From: Bacillus manliponensis | GTDB taxonomy: Bacteria; Bacillota; Bacilli; Bacillales; Bacillaceae_G | Length of the DNA stretch: 64,000 nucleotides | NCBI RefSeq assembly: GCF_000712595.1 | Contig: NZ_JOTN01000005.1 | Span: 217,402 to 281,401, forward strand | Direction of reading: 5' to 3' | Shown: one piece after another, positions 8,338-16,790 of the stretch | Position numbering within the stretch: the stretch's first letter is position 1 | How the letters are laid out: each line of letters begins with the position of its first letter | Made by a program: the position numbers and the translations under genes | The notes under the pieces: model-generated | What the model was told of the DNA's origin: nothing | Databases searched by the model: none | Seen by the model: the letters and a program-made list of their open reading frames with translations, nothing else

Positions 8338-8781
8338 ATGACGACGTTATATAAAAAGAAAGTATATGCATATATTACAAGAGAGAAAGATGGTCTGATG
8401 CAGCTACTTGTTCATACACACCGTGATATTCCAGAAGCAGGAGTTCAAGTACCAGGAGGTACAGTAGATGAGGGAGAAACATTAGAAGGAGCAGTATTGC
8501 GGGAAGTATTTGAAGAGTCAGGGCTTCGGGATTTATTTATTGAGCGATTTGTTGGTGACTGTATCATGTATGTGAAAGAAAAACAAGAATATCAAAAACG
8601 TCATTTCTTCCATATGACATTACTTCAAAATACAAATGATAGCTGGGATCACACAGTAAGTGCAGGGGAAGAGGATGAAGGTCTTGTTTTTTCATACAAA
8701 TGGATCGACATTGAAAAGTGTCCTTCTTTGATAGCGAGGCAAGATGAATTTTTACATGTAGTAGAAGGTATGCGTGTGTAA
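8338..8781 (+). CDS. Nudix hydrolase
   Basis: A 147-aa single-domain protein with a complete Nudix box, GTVDEGE at about residues 41-47 continuing to REVFEESGL, matching Gx5Ex7REUxEExGU. Enzymes of this fold hydrolyse nucleoside diphosphates linked to another moiety using Mg2+. The substrate cannot be told from sequence. It lies 25 bases after the VanY gene and shares a bidirectional terminator with the convergent MFS gene. Confidence 0.9.
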   Translation: MTTLYKKKVYAYITREKDGLMQLLVHTHRDIPEAGVQVPGGTVDEGETLEGAVLREVFEESGLRDLFIERFVGDCIMYVKEKQEYQKRHFFHMTLLQNTNDSWDHTVSAGEEDEGLVFSYKWIDIEKCPSLIARQDEFLHVVEGMRV

Positions 8782-8828
8782 CAAAGAAAACGGTGTTTCC
8801 CTTTAAAGGGAAACACCGTTTTCTTTGT
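8781..8828. terminator. 48-bp perfect palindrome acting as shared terminator
   Basis: Two 24-nt arms (8781-8804 and 8805-8828) are exactly complementary. The palindrome starts at the last base of the Nudix stop codon and covers the last eight codons and the stop of the convergent MFS gene. A-rich outer arms supply T-runs in both directions. Confidence 0.85.
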
Positions 8829-10005
8829 TTTGTTGTTTTAATAGTGTAAAGGAAAGAGTTGCTGATAATAGAATGAGGATAGATGCGACGATATAGACGG
8901 TACGTGCTCCAAATAAATCAGCAATCATTCCAACGCCTAACATAGATATACCGGACATCGCCGAAACTAATGTATGATGTGCTGCGTAGACGTTTGATAA
9001 TAATGATGGTGCGACGCTCGTTTGTAAAACGGTCGTTTGGGCAATATCACGAAATTGGTAGGCAGGACCCATGAAGACACATAATAATAAAGCGATGAAA
9101 CCACTACTATTAATTCCATATAAGAAAGTAAGAATGCTAAATAGAAGAGAACCAAAGGCCATGCTTCGAATTAAGTTGTTTTGAATATATGTACTAAAGC
9201 GCCATGCTAGTAGTCCTCCTAAAATTGTGCCGATATAGTAGCTTGTATTAATGTACCCCCACCACTCTGCTCCTTTTTGAAGTACAGTTGTTACAAAGGC
9301 CATTGTTACAGCTCCAATCCAAATAGTACCTGCTAATGACTCAATCATATCCATAATCGTAACCATTCTAAGTGACGGATGCTGAAATAATAATGACCAA
9401 CTTTTCTTTAGTGTGTTTGTTTTTATAGATTGTTCTTCACCTGTTTGTAACTTGCGTGTAACGATAAATAAAGCGATACAACTTAGTATCATGCAAACAT
9501 TATTGATCATCATAGTGAATGGTACACTAATCATAATAACGATGATGCTAGTAAATGTATAAGCGGCAGCTTGTACAATTTGTGAGGAAGATGTGAAGAT
9601 ACTGTTCACTTTTGCTAATTGATTTTCTTCTGCTAAGCGAGGGATAATTGTGTATAGTAAAGGGCGACTCCAACCTTCGCATAAAGAAATAATCGCGACA
9701 AATATAAATAGCGTGAAAATATTTGGTGAGAGAATCGGAAATAGGACTGTTAACGTGATTAAAAAGGTTGTTTTTATAAGTTGCAGTCTGATGAGTAATG
9801 TCGATGATGGAAAGCGATTTGTTAACGATGATACTGACATATTCGCAAAAACATTCATAATAATTTTTAATAAAGGAAATAGGGCAGCGATAGTCGCTGA
9901 TTTTGTGAAAAGGTATATATGAGTCGTAATAATCATAATGTACATGACATCGGCTAAAGAGATACACATGTTAGCAAACCAATATGTAGAAAGTGTTCGA
10001 TTCAT
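8803..10005 (-). CDS. MFS transporter
   Basis: A 400-aa protein with about twelve helices in two six-helix halves separated by a loop near residues 185-205. It lacks strong drug-antiporter motifs, and the general pattern (GGLLAWRFSTYI, GPAYQFRDIAQTTVLQ) fits the MFS class related to enterobactin or macrolide exporters. Substrate unknown. A GGAGAGATGGA site precedes ATG. A tandem/inverted 16-bp repeat lies 25 bases upstream (10030-10081) and may be its operator. Its C-terminal codons are embedded in the shared palindromic terminator. Confidence 0.85.
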   Translation of the reverse strand: MNRTLSTYWFANMCISLADVMYIMIITTHIYLFTKSATIAALFPLLKIIMNVFANMSVSSLTNRFPSSTLLIRLQLIKTTFLITLTVLFPILSPNIFTLFIFVAIISLCEGWSRPLLYTIIPRLAEENQLAKVNSIFTSSSQIVQAAAYTFTSIIVIMISVPFTMMINNVCMILSCIALFIVTRKLQTGEEQSIKTNTLKKSWSLLFQHPSLRMVTIMDMIESLAGTIWIGAVTMAFVTTVLQKGAEWWGYINTSYYIGTILGGLLAWRFSTYIQNNLIRSMAFGSLLFSILTFLYGINSSGFIALLLCVFMGPAYQFRDIAQTTVLQTSVAPSLLSNVYAAHHTLVSAMSGISMLGVGMIADLFGARTVYIVASILILLSATLSFTLLKQQNKENGVSL

Positions 10006-10029
10006 TCCATCTCTCCATTTTTTGTGTTT

Positions 10030-10081
10030 TTTACATTATAATACCTTTACATTATAATACCTATTATAATGTAAAGGTATT
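10030..10081 (-). promoter_or_regulatory. Two tandem plus one inverted 16-bp repeat, putative MFS operator
   Basis: TTTACATTATAATACC occurs at 10030-10045 and again at 10046-10061, then inverted from 10062. Positions 10040-10059 and 10062-10081 form a perfect 20-bp inverted repeat around CC. Each unit contains TATAAT. The array sits just upstream of the minus-strand MFS start, so it could be an operator/promoter. A T-run at 10081-10087 means it could also act as a terminator on the plus strand. Confidence 0.5.
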
Positions 10082-10152
10082 TTTTTGAAAACTTTTGTTT
10101 TAATCTATTTTATTAGAATGATAATTCTTGAGGTGTGAAGCCCTTCAAGAAT

Positions 10153-10288
10153 TGAAGTTTCATTTTATCCCGCATTAACTGGCTGTAAGACTTTCACCTC
10201 AAAACTTAGAGGATTCAGAGAAGTTTAGGTGGGAGATTAACAGCCAGTAAAAGATCGATTGGTCAGGCTGATTGAAGTTTCACTTTAT
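10153..10288 (+). repeat. bcr1-like repeat, internally shortened, with a tail of a second copy
   Basis: The segment from TTTATCCCGC at 10164 through AACTGGCTGTAAGAC to GAAGTTTCACTTTAT at 10288 matches the other copies in this window. It lacks the terminal CACTCAGTG hairpin. A duplicate GAAGTTTCATTTTAT at 10154-10168 looks like the tail of a preceding copy. Together with the palindrome at 10040-10081 this explains most of the 420-base gap 10006-10425. Confidence 0.75.
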
Positions 10289-10425
10289 TATTTTTCACAA
10301 AAGAAGGATTTTCATATATAATAAAGAATATATTAATATAGCGTTTTGTTAGTAATAAAAAGGATAAACATTGCTATTCATCATATATATTTTATATAAG
10401 GCAAATGAGAAAGCGAGGGGTACGT

Positions 10426-10860
10426 ATGGCGAGCTGGGTTGTTTGGTTTATTATTGCAGGGCTATTATTTGTTGCTGAGATGCTTACGATTACCTTTTAC
10501 TTATTATGGCTTGGAATTGGGGCAGTTGTCGGTGGAATAATTGCTTTGTTTCTACCAGACTCTTTGTTGTTACAAGTTATAATTGGGGCAGTTGTTAGTT
10601 TAATTCTTACTGTCTTTACAAAACGTATTTCTAAAAATTTTAAAGAGGCAAAAGGTTATACCGATGCAGTTGATCAATTAATCGGTAAGAGAGGAGTTAT
10701 GACACGATCGATTACAGAAAGTGAGAATGGAATTGTGAAAGTAGATGGTGATACGTGGACTGCTGCTGCAAATGAACCGATATTAGAAGGGGAACGGGTA
10801 GTAGTGATAAAAAGAAACAGTACTGTTGTACATGTTGAAAGGGAGTGTGAGATAGAATGA
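10426..10860 (+). CDS. NfeD-like membrane protein
   Basis: A 144-aa protein with two to three N-terminal helices (about residues 3-70) followed by a soluble OB-fold domain beginning near LIGKRGVMTR, with DGDTWTAAANEPI as the family core. NfeD proteins pair with SPFH proteins at membrane microdomains. The frame is open from 10405, but GCGAGGGG before ATG 10426 decides the start. The stop overlaps the start of the paraslipin gene (ATGA), so the two are translationally coupled. Confidence 0.9.
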   Translation: MASWVVWFIIAGLLFVAEMLTITFYLLWLGIGAVVGGIIALFLPDSLLLQVIIGAVVSLILTVFTKRISKNFKEAKGYTDAVDQLIGKRGVMTRSITESENGIVKVDGDTWTAAANEPILEGERVVVIKRNSTVVHVERECEIE

Positions 10861-11792
10861 CTAGTTTAATTTTATCTATTGTTTTAGCCGTAATTGTAAT
10901 TGTATTTATTGCATTAACAATAAAAATTATTCCACAGCAAAGAGTAGGTGTTGTAGAGCGACTTGGTAAGTTTCAACGGATAATGCAACCAGGTTTAAAT
11001 ATCCTTATTCCAATTATTGATCGTGTGCGCATTTATCATGATTTACGTATTCAACAAACAAATGTACCACCGCAAAAAGTAATTACAAGAGATAACGTTC
11101 AGGTTGAAATTGATACGATAATTTTCTATCAAATTGTTGATCCAGAACTTGCAACATATGGAATTTCAAATTATGAATATGGTGTCCGTAATATTACATC
11201 TGCAACGATGCGCCAAATTATCGGGAAAATGGAACTAGATGAAACGCTATCAGGGCGTGAAAAGATTTCAACAGAAATTCGCTTAGCTCTGGATGAAGCG
11301 ACAGAAAAGTGGGGCGTTCGTATCGAACGTGTTGAAGTGGTAGATATTAATCCACCAAAAGATGTGCAAGAAGCGATGGAAAAGCAAATGAAAGCAGAGC
11401 GAAACAAACGTGCAATTATTTTAGAAGCAGAAGCGGCAAGGCAAGATAAAGTTCTTCGTGCAGAAGGGGAAAAACAAAGTAAAATCCTAATAGCAGAAGG
11501 AGATAAAGAAGCCCGTATTCGCGAAGCAGAAGGTCTTCGTGAAGCGAAGGAATTAGAAGCTCAGGGTGAAGCAAAAGCAATTGAAACGATTGCGAAAGCA
11601 GAACAAAACCGAATTGAATTATTAAATGCGGCGAATTTAGATGAGCGCGTTCTTGCATACAAATCATTTGAATCATTAGCAGAAGTTGCAAAAGGACCGG
11701 CAAACAAAGTGTTTATCCCATCAAATGCAATTGAAACACTTGGAACGCTCGGGGCAATTGGAGAAATCTTTAAAGAGAAAAAAGAGAAATGA
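10857..11792 (+). CDS. SPFH/band 7 protein, paraslipin type
   Basis: A 311-aa stomatin/prohibitin-family protein. An N-terminal helix (about 5-25) is followed by the SPFH domain (QQRVGVVERLGKFQRIMQPG, RDNVQVEIDTIIFYQI, ATMRQIIGKMELDETLSGR), then a long Ala/Glu coiled coil (about 185-260) and a short tail. Such proteins oligomerise on the inner leaflet and organise membrane domains or control membrane proteases. It is coupled to the NfeD gene by a four-base overlap, the usual slipin-NfeD operon. Confidence 0.93.
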   Translation: MTSLILSIVLAVIVIVFIALTIKIIPQQRVGVVERLGKFQRIMQPGLNILIPIIDRVRIYHDLRIQQTNVPPQKVITRDNVQVEIDTIIFYQIVDPELATYGISNYEYGVRNITSATMRQIIGKMELDETLSGREKISTEIRLALDEATEKWGVRIERVEVVDINPPKDVQEAMEKQMKAERNKRAIILEAEAARQDKVLRAEGEKQSKILIAEGDKEARIREAEGLREAKELEAQGEAKAIETIAKAEQNRIELLNAANLDERVLAYKSFESLAEVAKGPANKVFIPSNAIETLGTLGAIGEIFKEKKEK

Positions 11793-11813
11793 TTCGTCAT
11801 TTCTCTTTTTTTT
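11781..11813 (+). terminator. Terminator of the NfeD-paraslipin operon
   Basis: AAAGAGAAATGA / TCATTTCTCTTT with a TTCG loop and a long T-run. The upstream arm overlaps the last codons of the paraslipin gene. Confidence 0.9.
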
Positions 11814-11830
11814 GATTGTTTTTTTATCTC

Positions 11831-11914
11831 GAAGGTTATTCGGCTATTTTTAGTGCTTTATCAGCTATTTTTGAAGGTTATTCGGCCATTTTCAGTGATT
11901 TATCGGCCATTCTG
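11831..11914. repeat. Two tandem 42-bp repeats, each with two half-units
   Basis: GAAGGTTATTCGGC begins at 11831 and again at 11873. Each 42-bp unit has two related halves built on TTATYNGCYATTTT. It lies between the paraslipin terminator and the SpoIIP-like gene. Role unknown. Confidence 0.7.
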
Positions 11915-12021
11915 CATTCTTCGATAAATTTCGCAGTATTTCTAAGCTCCCATTAGAATAAAAATATCAGATGTATATTGTAGAGGGCTTGTACATATGT
12001 ATGTACGGAGAGGGTGATACG

Positions 12022-13152
12022 GTGAAAAAGTATGCAACTCACGTACGTGGAGAAAAGGTGATTGTTTTCATATTATCATATGTATTCGTTATGTTAGTGG
12101 CGGCAGCGCTTATGACGACATTATTTTATACAATGAAGTCTTACTATGTAAATCAATGGTTTGGGAAAGTTTCGATTCATGGGTTTATGCAAGTACTAGA
12201 AAGTGGGAATCGTTATTTTTCTTCTGATTTTTTTCAAAAAGAAAGGCGTATTTCTCCAGGGAAACTATTATTCTCAGCAGCGACTGATATACAATTAGAG
12301 GATATAAGAACTTTAGTTGGGAAGGAAGTTCCTGGAATGTCAAGCTATTATTCTGAAATTCTTGTAGCTGGGGAAGGAACTGATTTTACAAATATTCCAA
12401 ATGAATCGAGTGTACCGATAGATGAAGTGACAAAAAAACGTGAAGTAGCAGAAGAAAAAGTGAAAGAGGCAGAGAAAAATCATCCAGTTAAGGAAAAGGG
12501 AAAGAATGTGCAAGGGAAAAATGCAGTATTTATTTATCACTCACATAGTTGGGAGTCATTTTTTCCATTGTTACCAGGAGCTAAAAGTGCATCAAGTCCA
12601 GATGTAAATATTTCACTTTTAGGAGAGCGTTTTAAAGAGCAACTAGAGGCAGAGGGAATACCAACTTTACACGATAAAACGAATATGGGAGACTTATTGG
12701 CGGAAAAAAATTGGGAGTGGTATAAGTCATACGATGCATCGCGAGGAATTGTAAAAGAAGCGATTGCGCAAAATGAGAATATTACATTCCCGGTTGATAT
12801 TCATCGTGATAGTGCAACGAAGGAAAAAACGACAAAAGTTATTAATGGAAAGCCATATGCGAGGCTATATTTTATTATTGGTATGGAGAATGCGGGGCGT
12901 AATGAGAATATAAAAATTACGAAAGAAATTAATAGTTATTTGGAAAAAAATTATCCAGGGATTAGTAGAGGGGTTTTTAATAAAGATCGCAGGGAAGGTA
13001 ATGGTGTATACAATCAAGATTTATCTCCAAACTCTATTTTAGTAGAGATTGGCGGTGTAGATAACACCTTAGAGGAGTTATATAATACCGTTGATGTGTT
13101 AACAGAAGCATTTAGTGAGTACTATTGGGAGGCAGAAAAAGTGAATGGATAG
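12022..13152 (+). CDS. spoIIP: SpoIIP-family sporulation peptidoglycan hydrolase
   Basis: The 376-aa protein has a membrane anchor (about residues 13-37), a linker rich in Lys/Glu (about 125-160), and the SpoIIP amidase/endopeptidase domain. Its conserved features are FIYHSHSWESF (from about 170), PVDIHRDS (about 255) and SILVEIGGVDNTLEEL near the end. SpoIIP works with SpoIID and SpoIIM in engulfment. The frame opens at 11971, but a GGAGAGGG site favours GTG 12022. There is no gpr-type partner next to it, so it may be a second SpoIIP paralogue. Confidence 0.88.
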   Translation: MKKYATHVRGEKVIVFILSYVFVMLVAAALMTTLFYTMKSYYVNQWFGKVSIHGFMQVLESGNRYFSSDFFQKERRISPGKLLFSAATDIQLEDIRTLVGKEVPGMSSYYSEILVAGEGTDFTNIPNESSVPIDEVTKKREVAEEKVKEAEKNHPVKEKGKNVQGKNAVFIYHSHSWESFFPLLPGAKSASSPDVNISLLGERFKEQLEAEGIPTLHDKTNMGDLLAEKNWEWYKSYDASRGIVKEAIAQNENITFPVDIHRDSATKEKTTKVINGKPYARLYFIIGMENAGRNENIKITKEINSYLEKNYPGISRGVFNKDRREGNGVYNQDLSPNSILVEIGGVDNTLEELYNTVDVLTEAFSEYYWEAEKVNG

Positions 13153-13177
13153 AACATTACTGTTTCAGTAAACTTTG

Positions 13178-13232
13178 ATCCCGTATTAACAGGCTATAAG
13201 GCTCCCATCCTCAAAACTTAAGGGAAGCGAAA
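13178..13232 (+). repeat. Truncated bcr1-like fragment
   Basis: ATCCCGTATTAACAGGCTATAAGG and the following CCTCAAAACTTAAGG match the left part of the bcr1 copies here. The rest is missing. The remainder of the gap 13153-13478 shows only the terminator at 13441. Confidence 0.6.
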
Positions 13233-13440
13233 ATAACATAGAGTAGAAAAAGGTCCTAATCATATGCATCGAGTAACTTGTTCTCCTATTAAAAAGGATA
13301 GTTTTTAACATTTATATGTTATAAAGTATCTTAACTAAATATTGCGTCTGTTTTTTCTCAAAGTTGTTGTAAAAATAAGGTGATACAATCATATTTGTAA
13401 GTCCCTTTTCAATGCCTTGTTCCCATTAGACATACGAAGC

Positions 13441-13472
13441 AAAAAAATCACTCTGTTATGAGTGATTTTTTT
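13441..13472. terminator. Terminator, mainly of the minus-strand DinB gene
   Basis: AAATCACTC / GAGTGATTT arms with a TGTTAT loop and T-runs on both sides, directly after the stop of the minus-strand gene. Confidence 0.85.
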
Positions 13473-13478
13473 GTGTAG

Positions 13479-13940
13479 TTATTCAAACAGCGGTATGTGT
13501 AGATCGCGAATATGCTCTGTTAAAAGTGTATGTAACTGCGCACGATGATGGTAAAAATGTGCAACGATTTGCAGGAGCCACTCAAAACGTGTATATGAAA
13601 CACCCCAGTAAGATTGATTAATTTCCTTTAGTTCTGTAATAGAGTAACTTTGAAATGTTTCACGAAGAAAGTGGAAGCTTTCTAGTAACGTTTTTTGAAT
13701 ATCTTGGGTAGTAGAAAAGGTGTAACGATTGTAAAATCTATCTAACTCTTCTTTTGAAGCCCCATTTGCAATTAATAAATCAGCATGTGGTATAAGTGCC
13801 ATATGTGTACAAATGTTAAAAAGTGAGCGTTTATTATGTATTGGTTGTAATTGTAGTTCTTCATAAGAAACGTGCTGTAGTATTTGTATCATCGATTTTA
13901 CACCAACTTCCAATTGATGTAGGGCAGCTGTTGTAAACAT
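13479..13940 (-). CDS. DinB family protein
   Basis: A 153-aa four-helix-bundle protein. Histidines expected for the metal site lie in the first third (ICTHMALIPHADLL) and near the end (WLLQIVAHFYHHRAQLHTLL). GCGAGGGG precedes the start. It is a single gene with its own terminator. DinB proteins are putative metal-dependent transferases; the substrate here is unknown. Confidence 0.85.
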   Translation of the reverse strand: MFTTAALHQLEVGVKSMIQILQHVSYEELQLQPIHNKRSLFNICTHMALIPHADLLIANGASKEELDRFYNRYTFSTTQDIQKTLLESFHFLRETFQSYSITELKEINQSYWGVSYTRFEWLLQIVAHFYHHRAQLHTLLTEHIRDLHIPLFE

Positions 13941-14111
13941 TGAAAATCCCCTCGCATTCGTTTATAATTAATTGTTGAGAATATTATACCATGTTTAAAA
14001 TTTTGAAAATTCTTGTAGTTTGACTGAGAAACCGAAACGTATTATAGTGTTAAAGGTTATAGAGAACGAAAATAGAGTGGATAGCAATTGCTGAGTTAGG
14101 AGTTTATATAT

Positions 14112-15284
14112 ATGAGTTCGAGATATGGAAGAGATACAGTCATCGAAATTAATTTAAATGCAATCAAGCATAATATAAATGAATTTAAAAATCATGTAAA
14201 CGATGAAAATATTGCAATAATGGCAGCTGTAAAAGCAAATGGATATGGACATGGGGCAGTTGGGGTAGCTAAAGCGGCCGTTGCTGCTGGAGTGAGTCAC
14301 CTTGCTGTTGCTTTTATAGACGAAGGAATCGAACTGCGTGAAGCAGGAATTACGGTGCCGGTTTTAGTATTAGGGTATACACCAAAAGAAGCGGCTATAG
14401 ATGCGATTGAATATGATATTATGATGACAGTATATCGTTTGGAAGATGTGCGGTATATGAATGAAGCTGCTAAACAAATTGGAAAAAAAGCACGTATTCA
14501 AATTAAAATCGATACTGGAATGAGCCGAATCGGTTTACAAGAGGAAGAAGTAAAGCCATTTTTAGAAGAAGTAAAAGAAATGCAGTATGTAAAAGTAGAG
14601 GGAATATTTACTCATTATTCTACTGCTGATGAAATAGATAAAGCATATACGATCATGCAAACAGAGTTGTTTGAGAAAGCGGTAAGTATGGCAGCCGAAG
14701 TTGGGTTAGATATTCCACTTATTCATAGCTCAAATAGTGCAGGAACGATGGAAATGCAGCATACATTTCAAAATATGGTTCGTGTTGGTATCGGAATGTA
14801 CGGTATGTATCCGTCTAAAGAAGTTGATAAGACTACCGTTTCGTTACAACCAGCATTAACGTTAAAATCCAGGATAGCTCATATCAAGCGTGCCAAAGCA
14901 AACCGTGGTGTGAGTTACGGAAACACGTATGTAACAACTGGAGAAGAATGGATTGCGACAGTGCCAATTGGTTATGCAGATGGTTTTAGTCGTCAATTAT
15001 CTAGCAAAGGTCATGCATTGATTAATGGTGTTCGTGTACCAGTTATCGGAAGAGTATGTATGGATCAGCTTATGCTTGATGTCACGAAAGCGATGCCTGT
15101 TCAAGTTGGAGATGAAGTTGTTTTTTACGGAAAGCAAAATACGGAAGAAATTTCAGTAGAAGAAGTAGCAGATTTATTAGGGACAATTAATTATGAAGTA
15201 ACTTGTATGTTAGACCGTAGAATTCCGCGTATCTATAAAGAAAATGGTGAAGTTGTTGCTGTTGTAAATACATTAAGAAAATAA
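14112..15284 (+). CDS. alr: Alanine racemase
   Basis: The 390-aa PLP enzyme interconverts L- and D-alanine for peptidoglycan. In spore formers such enzymes also tune germination. The PLP lysine is Lys41 in AVKANGYGHG, and the second catalytic base is Tyr269 in GVSYGNTYV. RVGIGMYGMYPS and IGRVCMDQLMLD are further family motifs. Length is typical. AGGAG lies nine bases before ATG. It stands alone, with a terminator starting at its stop. Confidence 0.97.
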   Translation: MSSRYGRDTVIEINLNAIKHNINEFKNHVNDENIAIMAAVKANGYGHGAVGVAKAAVAAGVSHLAVAFIDEGIELREAGITVPVLVLGYTPKEAAIDAIEYDIMMTVYRLEDVRYMNEAAKQIGKKARIQIKIDTGMSRIGLQEEEVKPFLEEVKEMQYVKVEGIFTHYSTADEIDKAYTIMQTELFEKAVSMAAEVGLDIPLIHSSNSAGTMEMQHTFQNMVRVGIGMYGMYPSKEVDKTTVSLQPALTLKSRIAHIKRAKANRGVSYGNTYVTTGEEWIATVPIGYADGFSRQLSSKGHALINGVRVPVIGRVCMDQLMLDVTKAMPVQVGDEVVFYGKQNTEEISVEEVADLLGTINYEVTCMLDRRIPRIYKENGEVVAVVNTLRK

Positions 15285-15320
15285 AAAGAAGAATGGGCTG
15301 CCATTCTTCTTTTTATTTTT
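15284..15320 (+). terminator. Terminator of alr
   Basis: AAAAAGAAGAATGG / CCATTCTTCTTTTT arms with a GCTG loop and a T-run, beginning at the alr stop codon. Confidence 0.9.
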
Positions 15321-15408
15321 TATCTACTCAATGGGCTATGCCCTTCACGTTCCTTGAAAAAGGAGTATTCTTGGCTAAATAGATAAAAAGTGTACATGTA
15401 AACATCCC

Positions 15409-15663
15409 TCAAACAGTGTAGCGACGAGTCCACCTTTTATTTCTTACTGTTAAACAAATGTTTTCGAAAGGCGTATTTTCTTGTGATGGGATTTGTTGTT
15501 TACTAAATACAATTAATTGTTCGCAAATATATTTGCTATCTGTTTCGATCCACTCATTATGTATTTGCACAACTATTACTCTTTTTGAAATTTGATATGT
15601 ATTATACAACAAGAGAAGGGAGAGTATGTTAAAAATATGACAATATACGTTTTGAATTTGCAT
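15409..15663 (-). CDS. Small hypothetical protein
   Basis: An 84-aa frame on the minus strand between alr and the YitT gene. The C-terminal 55 residues (from VQIHNEWIETDSKYICEQL) look like ordinary protein, while the first 25 are hydrophobic and of uncertain reality. No clear ribosome site is seen for ATG 15663; an AAAGAG before GTG near 15574 is an alternative start. No family is recognised. Confidence 0.4.
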   Translation of the reverse strand: MQIQNVYCHIFNILSLLLLYNTYQISKRVIVVQIHNEWIETDSKYICEQLIVFSKQQIPSQENTPFENICLTVRNKRWTRRYTV

Positions 15664-15743
15664 AATAAGTCGCTTTCTTTGTAGTTTTCGTAAATGTTTT
15701 ATATAATAAATATAAGAAAATATATATGTTTTGGGGGGATTGA

Positions 15744-16589
15744 ATGAAAAAGGTATTAGAATATGTAATGTTAACGGTTGGATCCATCATTGTAGCTGGA
15801 GCGTTAGAATTAATTTTAGCGCCAAATGGTTTAGTAGACGGTGGGGTTACGGCGATTGCGATTATGGCAAATAAAGTAGCTGGCTTGCCACTATATGGCG
15901 TGTTTTTAGGAATTAACATTCCAATATTGCTATTTACAGCAAAAGTAATGGGAAAGAAATTTTTCATTCGTACAGCGTATGCAAATATTATTACAACAAT
16001 TGGATTAGTATATTTAAAGCCTTTTCCAGCAATTACAACATCTGAATTGCTAATTGTTTTATATGGTGGTGTATTGTTTGGGGTCGGTGTAGGAATTGTT
16101 GTAAAGATGGGCGGGGCCATTGACGGGTCAGAAATGTTAGCCGTTTGGATGAATAAACATTTTAAAGTTCCAATTAGTACATTTTTAATGGCAGTAAATG
16201 CTGTGATTTTTGTATTTGTAGCAATTTTATTTTCCGTTGAACAAGCGATGTTTTCATTGGCGATCTTTTATATCGTAACAAAAATGATTGATTTCATTTT
16301 AGATGGTATTAATCAAGGTAAGAGTGTCATGATTATATCAAATAAAAGTGAAGAAATTGGTCAGTTATTGATGAAAGAGTTTGAACTCTCTGTTACGTAT
16401 CTACATGGAGAAGGTGGTTTTTTAGGAGAACAACGAAAGATCATTTATTGTATTACAAACCGATTTATGTATCCAAAAATGAAAGATCTCGTTCTCTCTG
16501 TAGATCCAAGTGCGATATTAGAAGCTTCGTTTTCAACAGAAACAACTGGTGTGAAGCGAAAAGGTGCAGTTTCTCGTTCAGCTAAATAA
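15744..16589 (+). CDS. YitT family membrane protein
   Basis: A 281-aa protein with five to six N-terminal helices (GSIIVAGALELILAPNGLVDGG is the family opening, here split by the helix boundary) and a cytoplasmic DUF2179 domain from about residue 215 (GVKRKGAVSRSAK forms the tail). A strong GGGGGG site precedes the start, and a hairpin terminator follows. YitT proteins are abundant in Bacillus and their transport role is not established. Confidence 0.93.
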   Translation: MKKVLEYVMLTVGSIIVAGALELILAPNGLVDGGVTAIAIMANKVAGLPLYGVFLGINIPILLFTAKVMGKKFFIRTAYANIITTIGLVYLKPFPAITTSELLIVLYGGVLFGVGVGIVVKMGGAIDGSEMLAVWMNKHFKVPISTFLMAVNAVIFVFVAILFSVEQAMFSLAIFYIVTKMIDFILDGINQGKSVMIISNKSEEIGQLLMKEFELSVTYLHGEGGFLGEQRKIIYCITNRFMYPKMKDLVLSVDPSAILEASFSTETTGVKRKGAVSRSAK

Positions 16590-16594
16590 AATGT

Positions 16595-16632
16595 AAAAAG
16601 AGTCGCTCAAAATTTTGAGACGACTCTTTTTT
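16595..16632 (+). terminator. Terminator of the yitT-like gene
   Basis: AAAAGAGTCG / CGACTCTTTT arms around CTCAAAATTTTGAG, itself a palindrome, with a terminal T-run. Confidence 0.9.
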
Positions 16633-16633
16633 G

Positions 16634-16790
16634 TTTATCCCGCATTACCGGGCTGTAAGACTTCTATCTCAAAACTTGAGGAAAGCGAAGAAGTTTAGGT
16701 AAGAGATAAACAGCCTGTAAAAGTCTGATTGGTCGGGCTAACACTCAGTGAGGTATGGAGAAAACCCCCGCTGAGTAAAGTTTTACTTTA
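16634..16790 (+). repeat. bcr1-like repeat, full length
   Basis: It runs from TTTATCCCGCATTACC to AGTAAAGTTTTACTTTA and includes the middle inverted segments and the terminal CACTCAGTGAGG / CCCCCGCTGAG hairpin. It fills the gap between yitT and the convergent MocR gene. Its last bases (TTA at 16788-16790) are read as the stop codon of that gene. Confidence 0.8.
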
